Shown here in pieces: positions 1-9,427 of a stretch of 15,195 nucleotides of DNA (position 1 is the first letter of the stretch; the number at the start of each line of letters is the position of its first letter). A program made the translations under genes and the position numbers. The notes under the pieces were generated by a model that did not search any database, was not told the DNA's origin, and saw only the letters and a list, made by a program, of their open reading frames with translations. The stretch comes from an uncultured beta proteobacterium (GTDB taxonomy: Bacteria; Pseudomonadota; Gammaproteobacteria; Burkholderiales; Rhodocyclaceae), in NCBI GenBank assembly GCA_903932755.1, contig CAIZHL010000315.1, positions 1-15,195 on the forward strand, given 5' to 3'.

Positions 1-629
1 GGCGGCAGCAGGTCGGCGATCAGTTCGGCCAGGATCAGGATGCTGATCGGCGTCGATTCGGCGGGCTTCAGCACCACGCAGTTGCCGGCGCCGATGGCGG
101 GGGCCAGCTTCCAGGCGGCCATCAGGATGGGGAAGTTCCAGGGAATGATCTGGCCGACGACGCCCAGCGGCTCGTGGTAGTGATAGGCGACGGTGTTTTC
201 GTCGATGTCGCTCAAGGCGCCTTCCTGGGCGCGGATGCAGCCGGCGAAGTAGCGGAAGTGATCGGCGGCAAGCGGAATGTCGGCATTCAGGGTTTCGTGG
301 ATCGGCTTGCCGTTGTCCACGGTTTCGGCGTAGGCCAGCAATTCGAGGTTGGCGTCGATGCGGTCGGCGATCTTGAGCAGGATGTTGGCGCGCGCGGCCG
401 GGGCGGTCTTGCCCCAGGCGTCGGCGGCGGCATGGGCGGCGTCGAGCGCCAGCTCGATGTCCTCGGCACTGGAGCGGGCTACCTGGGTGTAGTTCCTGCC
501 ATTGATCGGCGTGATGACATCGAAATACTGGCCCTTGACCGGGGCAACCCACTTGCCGCCGATGAAGTTGTCGTAACGGGCCTTGTAGGCGATTTTTGCA
601 CCGGCATTACCGGGGGCGGCGTAAATCAT
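1..629 (-). CDS. NAD-dependent aldehyde dehydrogenase, ExaC/AcoD type (N-terminal part, cut by window edge)
   Basis: Oxidises aldehydes, probably acetaldehyde or other short aliphatic ones, to acids with NAD+ in the cytoplasm. Only the first 209 residues are inside the window; full-length family members have about 500, so the catalytic cysteine lies beyond the left edge. What is visible fits well: the start [11 protein letters not shown], an FIGGKWVAP motif near residue 22, the active-site asparagine loop PWNFP at 163-167, and the cofactor-binding VLKPAES around 186-192. The ATG at 629-627 has a GGAG ribosome site about 8 bases upstream. The gene is divergent from an AcoR-like sigma-54 activator, and a -24/-12 promoter precedes it, so aldehyde- or alcohol-induced expression is likely. 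The family assignment is firm; the exact substrate is inferred from the similarity to ExaC/AcoD and from the neighbouring regulator. Confidence 0.93.
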   Translation of the reverse strand, partial: MIYAAPGNAGAKIAYKARYDNFIGGKWVAPVKGQYFDVITPINGRNYTQVARSSAEDIELALDAAHAAADAWGKTAPAARANILLKIADRIDANLELLAYAETVDNGKPIHETLNADIPLAADHFRYFAGCIRAQEGALSDIDENTVAYHYHEPLGVVGQIIPWNFPILMAAWKLAPAIGAGNCVVLKPAESTPISILILAELIADLLP

Positions 630-687
630 GCTGTTTTCTCCAATGTTGTGTTTGATCGAAGCGATTCCCATGCGGGTCAGTCTCTCT

Positions 688-703
688 ATCAAGCTCCGTG
701 CCA
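688..703 (-). promoter_or_regulatory. Candidate sigma-54 (-24/-12) promoter of the aldehyde dehydrogenase
   Basis: Read on the minus strand this is TGGCACG-GAGC-TTGAT. It matches the sigma-54 consensus TGGCACG-N4-TTGCW with correct spacing, and the only mismatch is A for C in the -12 element. Transcription would begin near 678, leaving a leader of about 50 bases before the ATG at 629. The adjacent gene is a sigma-54 activator and rpoN itself is in the window. The site was found by eye and not tested statistically. Confidence 0.65.
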
Positions 704-809
704 GCATCGTTGTCTGAACTAAGTGCCTTGAATAAGCGCTGTTTTCATGGATTCGCATGGCGCACGCCCAAGCTCGGTGCCGGCTGTGCAGTGTTTCAGG
801 ACTGAACAT

Positions 810-828
810 CTGTCAAAGAACTTGACAG
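810..828. promoter_or_regulatory. Candidate upstream activator site (perfect inverted repeat)
   Basis: CTGTCAA-N5-TTGACAG is a perfect 7-bp inverted repeat with a 5-bp spacer. It lies about 107 bp upstream of the -24 element of the candidate sigma-54 promoter and about 90 bp upstream of the regulator's start. That is the usual distance for an enhancer site bound by a Fis-type helix-turn-helix dimer. A second, imperfect inverted repeat (TGTTTCAG-GA-CTGAACA, 792-808) lies directly next to it. Assignment to the AcoR-like protein is inferred from position and symmetry. Confidence 0.55.
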
Positions 829-919
829 CAGCACATCTGGTTGCCGCTTGCCTATTGTCGGATCCGGACATCGCTGCCTATCCTGCAAGGCTCGGGCGAC
901 GACCCGTGGAGGAGACGTT

Positions 920-2830
920 GTGCCCAGATCATCATCCGTGTCGACCCTGGACCAGGCGCGCCGGCATCTGCTGGAACACGGCCAATGTCTGCCCGGCGCC
1001 ATCGATGAGCGTATTGCCCGCTCGTGGCGACGCAGCCTCGATGCAGGGCTGCTGCCTGCCGGGCCGCTGCCGGACACGGCAGCGCAGGCCGGTGGGGACG
1101 CCCTGCGCCACATGCTGGCGCGCAACCACGAACTGCTGGCCAACTCGCGTCCGGTCATGGAGCATTTGTTCGAACAGATTCGCCATACGAATAGCATGGT
1201 CATTTTGGCCGACGAGCACGGCAGCCTGATGCACACCCTGGGCGACGCCGATTTTCTGTGCAAGGCCGAGAGCGTGGCGCTGAGCTCGGGCGTCTCGTGG
1301 CATGAACAGTACCGCGGCACCAATGCCATTGGCATCGCTTTGGCCGAGCTTGACGTCGTCGAGGTTCACGGCGCCGAACATTTCCTTGAACACAACGGCT
1401 TTCTGAGCTGCGTTGCCGCGCCGATACTATCCTCCAGCGGAACGCTGGCCGGCATCCTCGACATTTCCGGCGATCAGCGCAACCGGCATCCGCATACCCG
1501 GGGGCTGGTCGGCATGGCCGCGCGCATGATCGAAAATCGCCTGGTCCTTGCCAGCGGCCAGCGCAACATCCTCCTGCACCTGCATCCCCAATTGGAAGGC
1601 CTCGGCACCCTGGCCGAAGGCATCATTGCCCTCTCGCTCGAAGGCGGCATCGTCGGTGCCAACCGTGCCGGCCTGGTCATGCTGGGACTGGCAACGGCGG
1701 ATCTGGGGATCGCCCCGCTCGCAGGCGCAATCGAGACGACGCTTGAACAGCTGATCGCGCACGACAGGCGTTTCCCCGGGCAGGCGATGCAAATGGGCTT
1801 GCGCGACGGCACCAGGCTTTTTGTGCAGGTGCACGCCGGCGCCGCGCGAACGGCCGAACGGCTTTTCGTCGGTCGCCAGACGGCAGCCGACGACGCCCTA
1901 GCCAAGCTTGATACGGGCGACCTGCGCTGGCGTGGCGCGGCTGACAGGGTCCGGCGCGTTTCGGGAAAGCCCGTCCCGGTGTTGATCCAGGGTGAGTCGG
2001 GGGTCGGCAAGGAACTGTTTGCTCGCGCGGCGCACGACAGCGGCCCGCGTCGCGACGGTCCCTTTGTCGCCATCAATTGCGCGGCGGTGCCGGAAAACCT
2101 TATCGAGTCGGAGTTGTTCGGCTACGCCGGGGGCGCCTATACGGGCGCACGGCGCGAAGGCAGCCCCGGCCGCCTGCGCGAGGCCGACGGCGGAACGCTG
2201 TTTCTGGATGAAATCGGTGATATGCCGCTGGCCATGCAGGCACGCCTGCTGCGCGTGCTGCAGGAGCGGCAGATTGTGCCGCTGGGCGGCGGCCGTCCGT
2301 TCGATGTCGATTTTGCCCTGGTCTGCGCCAGTCATCGGAACATGCGCCTGGCTGCCGGGCAGGGGAGTTTTCGCAGCGATCTGTATTACCGGATCAACGG
2401 CCTTACCGTGAATCTGCCGGCCTTGCGCGAACGCAGCGACTTTCTGGCCCTGACCGAGCGCCTGCTCGCCAGCCTGGGGCAGGAGCGCGAGATCCGGATC
2501 GCGCCGGAACTGCTGGCGCGCTTGTGTCGGCATGGCTGGCCCGGCAATCTGCGGCAGTATGCCAATGCACTGCGTACGGCCAGCGCCATGCTCGATCCGC
2601 ATGAACATTGCATCGACTGGCAGCATTTGCCTGACGACCTGGCCGAGGAACTGGCTGTCAGGCCGCGGCAGGCCCCGCCGCTGGCCCCGGAGCGGATTAC
2701 GGAAAATCTGAAGGAGCTTTCCCGTTTTGCGGTCCGCCAGGCACTCGAGGCCAGTCGCGGCAATATCTCCGAGGCGGCGCGACGCCTCGGCATCAGTCGC
2801 CAGACGCTGTATCGCAAGCTGAAAGACTGA
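920..2830 (+). CDS. AcoR-type sigma-54-dependent transcriptional activator
   Basis: A bacterial enhancer-binding protein that opens sigma-54 promoters, very likely that of the divergent aldehyde dehydrogenase. The GTG at 920 is preferred because GGAGGAG lies 5 bases upstream; the same frame is open back to a TTG at 848. The product is 636 residues. An N-terminal region containing a GAF-like sensor domain (about 70-215, with the AcoR-typical WHEQYRGTNAIG) is followed by an AAA+ domain with Walker A GESGVGKE (358-365), the sigma-54 contact loop GAYTGA (405-410) and Walker B LFLDEIG (about 427-433). A C-terminal Fis-type helix-turn-helix (about 613-636) contains AARRLGISRQTLYRKLK. The GAFTGA loop has Tyr in place of Phe, a known tolerated variant. 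The inducing ligand is unknown; acetoin, ethanol or an aldehyde are plausible from the family and the neighbour. Confidence 0.93.
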   Translation: MPRSSSVSTLDQARRHLLEHGQCLPGAIDERIARSWRRSLDAGLLPAGPLPDTAAQAGGDALRHMLARNHELLANSRPVMEHLFEQIRHTNSMVILADEHGSLMHTLGDADFLCKAESVALSSGVSWHEQYRGTNAIGIALAELDVVEVHGAEHFLEHNGFLSCVAAPILSSSGTLAGILDISGDQRNRHPHTRGLVGMAARMIENRLVLASGQRNILLHLHPQLEGLGTLAEGIIALSLEGGIVGANRAGLVMLGLATADLGIAPLAGAIETTLEQLIAHDRRFPGQAMQMGLRDGTRLFVQVHAGAARTAERLFVGRQTAADDALAKLDTGDLRWRGAADRVRRVSGKPVPVLIQGESGVGKELFARAAHDSGPRRDGPFVAINCAAVPENLIESELFGYAGGAYTGARREGSPGRLREADGGTLFLDEIGDMPLAMQARLLRVLQERQIVPLGGGRPFDVDFALVCASHRNMRLAAGQGSFRSDLYYRINGLTVNLPALRERSDFLALTERLLASLGQEREIRIAPELLARLCRHGWPGNLRQYANALRTASAMLDPHEHCIDWQHLPDDLAEELAVRPRQAPPLAPERITENLKELSRFAVRQALEASRGNISEAARRLGISRQTLYRKLKD

Positions 2831-2871
2831 AGCAATTCTGCGGCCGCATGTCTGAACGCCGGCGCTGGGCG

Positions 2872-2937
2872 AAGGGGGGGGCGCGGAGCAGTGCTCCGCG
2901 CCCGCGTAGCCGGCTGGCTGTGCAAAGCCGGTCGTGG
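2872..2937 (-). repeat. Hairpin-rich intergenic repeat, diverged copy in inverted orientation
   Basis: This is the reverse-complement relative of the two 68-bp repeats at 4489-4628. Shared blocks are the GGAGCA/TGCTCC hairpin and a second hairpin with arms CCGGCT (2910-2915) and AGCCGG (2926-2931). The middle section and the G-run at the left end have diverged. It fills the gap between the convergent acoR-like and tupA genes and may also stop transcripts from either side. The family is not named here; it resembles REP-type dispersed repeats in size and structure. Confidence 0.75.
2881..2901. terminator. Possible bidirectional hairpin between convergent genes
   Basis: A perfect inverted repeat, GCGCGGAGCA-G-TGCTCCGCGC, has 10-bp arms around one base and lies between the stop of the activator (2830) and the stop of tupA (2972). 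It could end transcription from both sides, but neither strand shows a T-run after the stem, so it is not a canonical intrinsic terminator. It is part of the dispersed repeat described above. Confidence 0.35.
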
Positions 2938-2971
2938 AGAGCACGGCGGTGGCGGCCGCGCCAGGCTTGCG

Positions 2972-3793
2972 TCAGCGTTTGGCGTTGGGGAAGAACAACT
3001 GTTCGTCGCCGATCTTGTACTCCGCAATCGCTGTTTGGCCTTCGGCCGAGACCACCCAGTCGATGAACTTCTGGCCGTCGGCCTGCTTGACGTGGGCATG
3101 CTTTGCCGGGTTAACCAGGATCACGCCGTACTGGTTGAACAGCTTGCTGTCGCCCTCGACCACAATGCCGAGCTCGCCGCGGTTCTTGAACGAGAGCCAG
3201 GTGCCGCGGTCGGCGAGGATATAGGCGTTCATCGAGGCTGCGGTGTTGAGCGCCGGGCCCATGCCGGAGCCGGTGTCGCGATACCAGGGACCCTTGGCTT
3301 TGTCGAGGTCGACGCCGGCGGCCTTCCAGTAGCGCAGTTCGGCGGCGTGGGTGCCGCTCTTGTCGCCGCGCGAGACGAAGGCCGCCTTGGCCGCCTCGAT
3401 GCGGCGCAGGCCTTCGAGGATGTCCTTGCCGGCCGCCTTGGCCGGATCGGCCTTCGGCCCGATCACGACGAAGTCGTTGTACATGACTTCCTGGCGCTTG
3501 ACGCCGTAGCCCTCACTGATGAATTTTTCCTCGGCGGCCTTGTCATGGACGAAGACCACGTCGGCATCGCCGCGCCGCGCCATGTCCAGCGCCTGGCCGG
3601 TGCCCAGCGCGACGACGCGTACCTTGATGCCGCTGGCCTTTTCAAAGGCGGGCAAAAGGTGGCCGAAGAGGCCCGATTGCTCGGTCGAGGTGGTTGACGA
3701 GACGGTGATGAAGCGCTCCTGGGCCTGGCTTGTCGCGGTGGCAAGCAGGCCGCAGGCGGCGAGGGCGGACCAGAACAGGCGACGGGTGATCAC
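2972..3793 (-). CDS. tupA: Tungstate ABC transporter substrate-binding protein
   Basis: The periplasmic protein that binds tungstate and delivers it to the TupB permease. The 273-residue product has a signal peptide (about 1-24, with an AQA-type cleavage context) followed by mature sequence containing the anion-binding STTSTEQSGLF segment (33-43) and SRGDKSGTH (141-149), both typical of TupA rather than ModA. The GTG start at 3793 has a strong AGGAGG site 7 bases upstream, and the start overlaps the tupC stop by four bases (GTGA), indicating translational coupling. It is the last gene of the operon tupB-tupC-tupA. Specificity for tungstate over molybdate is inferred from the family motifs and the operon, not proven. 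Confidence 0.9.
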   Translation of the reverse strand: MITRRLFWSALAACGLLATATSQAQERFITVSSTTSTEQSGLFGHLLPAFEKASGIKVRVVALGTGQALDMARRGDADVVFVHDKAAEEKFISEGYGVKRQEVMYNDFVVIGPKADPAKAAGKDILEGLRRIEAAKAAFVSRGDKSGTHAAELRYWKAAGVDLDKAKGPWYRDTGSGMGPALNTAASMNAYILADRGTWLSFKNRGELGIVVEGDSKLFNQYGVILVNPAKHAHVKQADGQKFIDWVVSAEGQTAIAEYKIGDEQLFFPNAKR

Positions 3794-4476
3794 GGCATTT
3801 CCTCCTTTAGAAAGTCTTGTGCCGCGGCGGTTCGCGGCAGCTTGAAAAACGTGGTGACCGGGGTCTGTTCGACGATCCGGCCGCGGTCGATGAAAACGAT
3901 TTCCTCGGCGATGCGCCTGGCCTGGCCGAGATTGTGGGTGGTCATCAAAATGCGCGTGCCGCTGGCGGCGATCTCGCTGATGATGCGTTCCACCTCGCGG
4001 CTGCTGGCCGGGTCGAGGCTGGCGGTCGGTTCGTCGAGGATCAGCAGTTCGGGCTCCAGCGCCCAGGCGCGTGCCAGCGCGACGCGCTGCTGTTCGCCGC
4101 CGGAGAGCAGCCTTGCCGGACGCCGCGCGATGTGTTCGAGGCCGACGCGCGCCAGTGATGCGAGCGCCCGCCGCCGGCTATCGTCGGCTGCATGGCCCTT
4201 GAGCTAGAGGCCGTAGCTGCCATTGGCCAGCGCCGTGGTGCGCAGCATCACCGGCCGCTGGAAGACCATGGCTTGAGTAAGCGGGCGCGGCCAGTGCAGG
4301 ATGCCGCTGCTCGGATGCAGCAGGTGATGAACCAAGCGCAACAAGGTGCTTTTGCCCGCGCCGTTGGGACCGAGGATCACGGTGCGTTGGGCGCCGAGCG
4401 GGAGCGAGATGTCATCGATGATGCGCGTGCCGCCCTCGGTCAGGCTCAGACCATGGATCTCCAGCCAGGCGTTCAT
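3790..4476 (-). pseudogene. tupC: Tungstate ABC transporter ATP-binding protein, interrupted by an in-frame amber codon
   Basis: This should be the cytoplasmic ATPase that powers tungstate uptake. The frame runs from ATG at 4476 to TGA at 3790, 228 codons, with one in-frame TAG at 4206-4204 (codon 91). There is no frameshift, and every ABC motif is present: Walker A GPNGAGKST (36-44), Q-loop VFQRP (71-75), signature LSGGEQQ (124-130), Walker B LLILDEP (144-150) and the switch histidine H181. The stop falls in the context GSYGL-stop-LKG, where relatives have a residue such as Lys, Arg or Gln, so a one-base change from AAG or CAG explains it. Possible readings are a recent inactivating mutation, a sequencing error, or suppression. 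Codon reassignment is unlikely, since other genes here end in TAG. If real, the product is a 90-residue fragment lacking the signature motif and Walker B. Confidence 0.85.
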
Positions 4477-4488
4477 GCGACCGCCGTC

Positions 4489-4556
4489 CCACGGCCGGCT
4501 TTGCACAGCCAGCCGGTTCGGCCGGCACGGAGCAGTGCTCCGCGAAACCCCGGCCT
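4489..4556 (+). repeat. 68-bp intergenic repeat, tandem copy 1
   Basis: Base-for-base identical to 4561-4628, with a period of 72 bp. It contains two nested inverted repeats: CCGGCT...AGCCGG in the first half and GGAGCA-G-TGCTCC in the second. It lies between tupB and tupC, upstream of the tupC ATG. A diverged copy in the opposite direction is at 2872-2937. It is probably a dispersed REP-like element; hairpins within the operon mRNA could change transcript stability or the TupB:TupC ratio (inference). Confidence 0.9.
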
Positions 4557-4560
4557 TTTT

Positions 4561-4628
4561 CCACGGCCGGCTTTGCACAGCCAGCCGGTTCGGCCGGCAC
4601 GGAGCAGTGCTCCGCGAAACCCCGGCCT
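4561..4628 (+). repeat. 68-bp intergenic repeat, tandem copy 2
   Basis: Exact duplicate of 4489-4556, separated from it by four T residues. Its last base (4628) is the final base of the tupB stop codon, so the repeat directly abuts the gene. The exact identity suggests a recent duplication or ongoing homogenisation, given that the third copy in the window has diverged. Confidence 0.9.
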
Positions 4629-5332
4629 CACCCCCAGTGCCTTTCTGCCCAGCCGCGCACGGCGTAGGCCACGGCATTGATCGACAGCACCACTGCGATC
4701 AGGATGAAGCCCAGGGCGAGGGCCAGCGGCAGATCGCCCTTGCTGGTTTCCAGCGCTATCGTGGTGGTCATCACGCGCGTCACGCCGTCGATGTTGCCGC
4801 CGACGATCATTACCGCACCGACTTCGGCAATGGCCCGGCCGAAGCCGGCCAGCGCCGCTGTCGACAAGGAAAAGCGGCCGTCCCAGAGCAGGGTCGCGGC
4901 GGCGCGGCTGCGACTGGCGCCCAGCGATCGCAGTTGTTCGCGGTACTCGCTCCATTCATCGGCGATGACTTGCCGCGTCAGCGCGGCGACGATGGGCGTC
5001 ACCAGCACGGCTTGCGCGATCACCATGGCGGTGGGGGAAAACAGCAGGCCAAATTGCCCGAGCGGTCCGGCACGTGAGAGCAGCAGATACACCAGGAGGC
5101 CCACCACCACAGGCGGCAGGCCCATGAGTCCGTTAAACAGCACGATCAGCACGCGCCGGCCGGGGAAACGGCCGACCGCCAGCAAGGCGCCGATCGGCAT
5201 GCCGACGACGCAGGCGATCAGCGTCGCGGCAACGCTGACACTCAGGCTGAGCAGGACGATACCCAACAGGCGTGCGTCACTGGTGGCAAGCAGTTGCCAG
5301 GCGGTGAGAAAGCTGTTGCTGAATTCGGTCAT
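4628..5332 (-). CDS. tupB: Tungstate ABC transporter permease
   Basis: The inner-membrane channel of the tungstate importer. The 234-residue product is strongly hydrophobic with several membrane spans (for example about 22-50, 60-85, 95-120, 165-185 and 205-225). The cytoplasmic EAA-like coupling loop SLGASRSRAAATLLW comes before the LAGFGRAIAEVGAVMIVGG segment, which is highly typical of TupB/ModB-type permeases. It is the first gene of the operon and is transcribed away from the ModE-PBP regulator. The start ATG at 5332 has only a weak ribosome site. A 151-bp gap carrying the tandem repeats separates it from tupC, unlike the tight tupC-tupA junction. Confidence 0.9.
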   Translation of the reverse strand: MTEFSNSFLTAWQLLATSDARLLGIVLLSLSVSVAATLIACVVGMPIGALLAVGRFPGRRVLIVLFNGLMGLPPVVVGLLVYLLLSRAGPLGQFGLLFSPTAMVIAQAVLVTPIVAALTRQVIADEWSEYREQLRSLGASRSRAAATLLWDGRFSLSTAALAGFGRAIAEVGAVMIVGGNIDGVTRVMTTTIALETSKGDLPLALALGFILIAVVLSINAVAYAVRGWAERHWG

Positions 5333-5345
5333 GGAGTAGGTTGAG

Positions 5346-5367
5346 CTTATGCATCAAGCTGCATAAG
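5346..5367. promoter_or_regulatory. Candidate operator for the ModE-PBP regulator
   Basis: CTTATGCA-N6-TGCATAAG is a perfect 8-bp inverted repeat with a 6-bp spacer in the 73-bp gap between divergent tupB and the regulator. The AT-rich half-sites separated by six bases resemble the architecture of ModE boxes. It lies 14 bp from the tupB start and 38 bp from the regulator's start, a good position to control both directions. Binding by this regulator is inferred. Confidence 0.6.
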
Positions 5368-5405
5368 GGCTGGCAAGGTTAAAGTAGGCGGCCCAAGGAG
5401 CAAAT

Positions 5406-8798
<3,393 letters not shown>

Positions 8799-8871
8799 GG
8801 CGTGTCCGGCGGTTGTATCTGCAGGATTTTAGCCGACGGGGCGCCAACGTCATTGCGATGGCCGCCGTAAA

Positions 8872-8904
8872 CGAAAAACGCCGGCTGCTCGCGCAGCCGG
8901 CGTT
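8872..8904 (-). terminator. Rho-independent terminator of the PsiF-like gene
   Basis: A perfect 12-bp stem (8877-8888 pairing with 8893-8904, arms AACGCCGGCTGC and GCAGCCGGCGTT) has a 4-base loop and is followed on the minus strand by TTTTT (8878-8874). It starts 13 bases after the stop codon of the minus-strand gene at 8918-9355 and separates it from the downstream small membrane protein and fadH. Confidence 0.9.
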
Positions 8905-8917
8905 CGATGAAGCAGTA

Positions 8918-9355
8918 TTACTTGGCGGCCTTGGCGTCGGCTTCGCACTTCTTGATCGACGCGGTCTTGGCGGCGCCGGCCAGCGGCTTGCCGTCCTTGC
9001 TCACGGCTTTTTCTTCGCAACCGGAGGCCTTCTTGGCTTCGGCGGGTTTGCCGACACCTTCGCACTTCTTGATCGACGCGGCCTTGGCGGCGCCGGCCAG
9101 CGGCTTGCCGTCCTTGCTCACGGCCTTGGCTTCGCAGTCGCTGGCGGCGGCGGGCTTGGCGGCTTCGGCAGCGGGCTTGGCAGCAGCGGCCGGCTCGGCG
9201 GCCTTGGCGGGTGCGGCTGGCTTTGCCGGCTCAGCGGCCTTGGCCGGAGCGGCGGCCGGCTTCGCGGCTTCCGCGGGCTTCGCCGCGGGGGCTTGGGCCA
9301 GTGCGATGCCGCTGGCGAAAAGGGCGGACAGGGCAACGGTGATCAGTTTGTTCAT
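8918..9355 (-). CDS. Secreted Ala/Lys/Pro-rich protein with two PsiF-like cysteine repeats
   Basis: A 145-residue exported protein of unknown role. Residues 1-20 or so form a signal peptide (MNKLITVALSALFASGIALA, then QA). Residues 22-72 are a low-complexity Ala/Lys/Pro/Glu linker built from AKPAA- and AEPAKPAA-like units. Two modules then follow, C74-C98 and C113-C137, each reading C-E-x-KAVSKDGKPLAGAAK-x-ASIKKCE, 39 residues apart. They resemble the PsiF repeat of phosphate-starvation-inducible PsiF, and each could hold one disulfide in the periplasm. The modules are nearly identical in DNA too (8941-9006 against 9058-9123), so the duplication is recent. AGGAG lies 8 bases before the ATG, and a strong terminator follows. 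The assignment to PsiF is by motif resemblance only, and phosphate control is not shown. Confidence 0.8.
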   Translation of the reverse strand: MNKLITVALSALFASGIALAQAPAAKPAEAAKPAAAPAKAAEPAKPAAPAKAAEPAAAAKPAAEAAKPAAASDCEAKAVSKDGKPLAGAAKAASIKKCEGVGKPAEAKKASGCEEKAVSKDGKPLAGAAKTASIKKCEADAKAAK

Positions 9356-9427
9356 GGTGAGTCTCCTGGTGATTGGGCGGCGGGAATGGATTGCGGTGCC
9401 GTTCCTCTTTAACGCAAGCTGGCGGTC

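Noticed and set aside
822..858. TTGACA (822-827) as a -35 box for the activator gene, with TATTGT (853-858) as -10
   Set aside because: The spacer would be 25 bases, far from 17, and TTGACA is already part of the perfect inverted repeat.
4204..4206. The tupC amber codon as programmed readthrough or pyrrolysine insertion
   Set aside because: No pyrrolysine genes or supporting structure are visible, and TAG serves as a normal stop in neighbouring genes; mutation or sequence error is simpler.
4192..4680. Open frames on both strands running through the tandem repeats and encoding repeated peptides
   Set aside because: The repeated peptides come from the 68-bp hairpin-rich repeats; these frames overlap tupC and tupB and show no independent gene signals.
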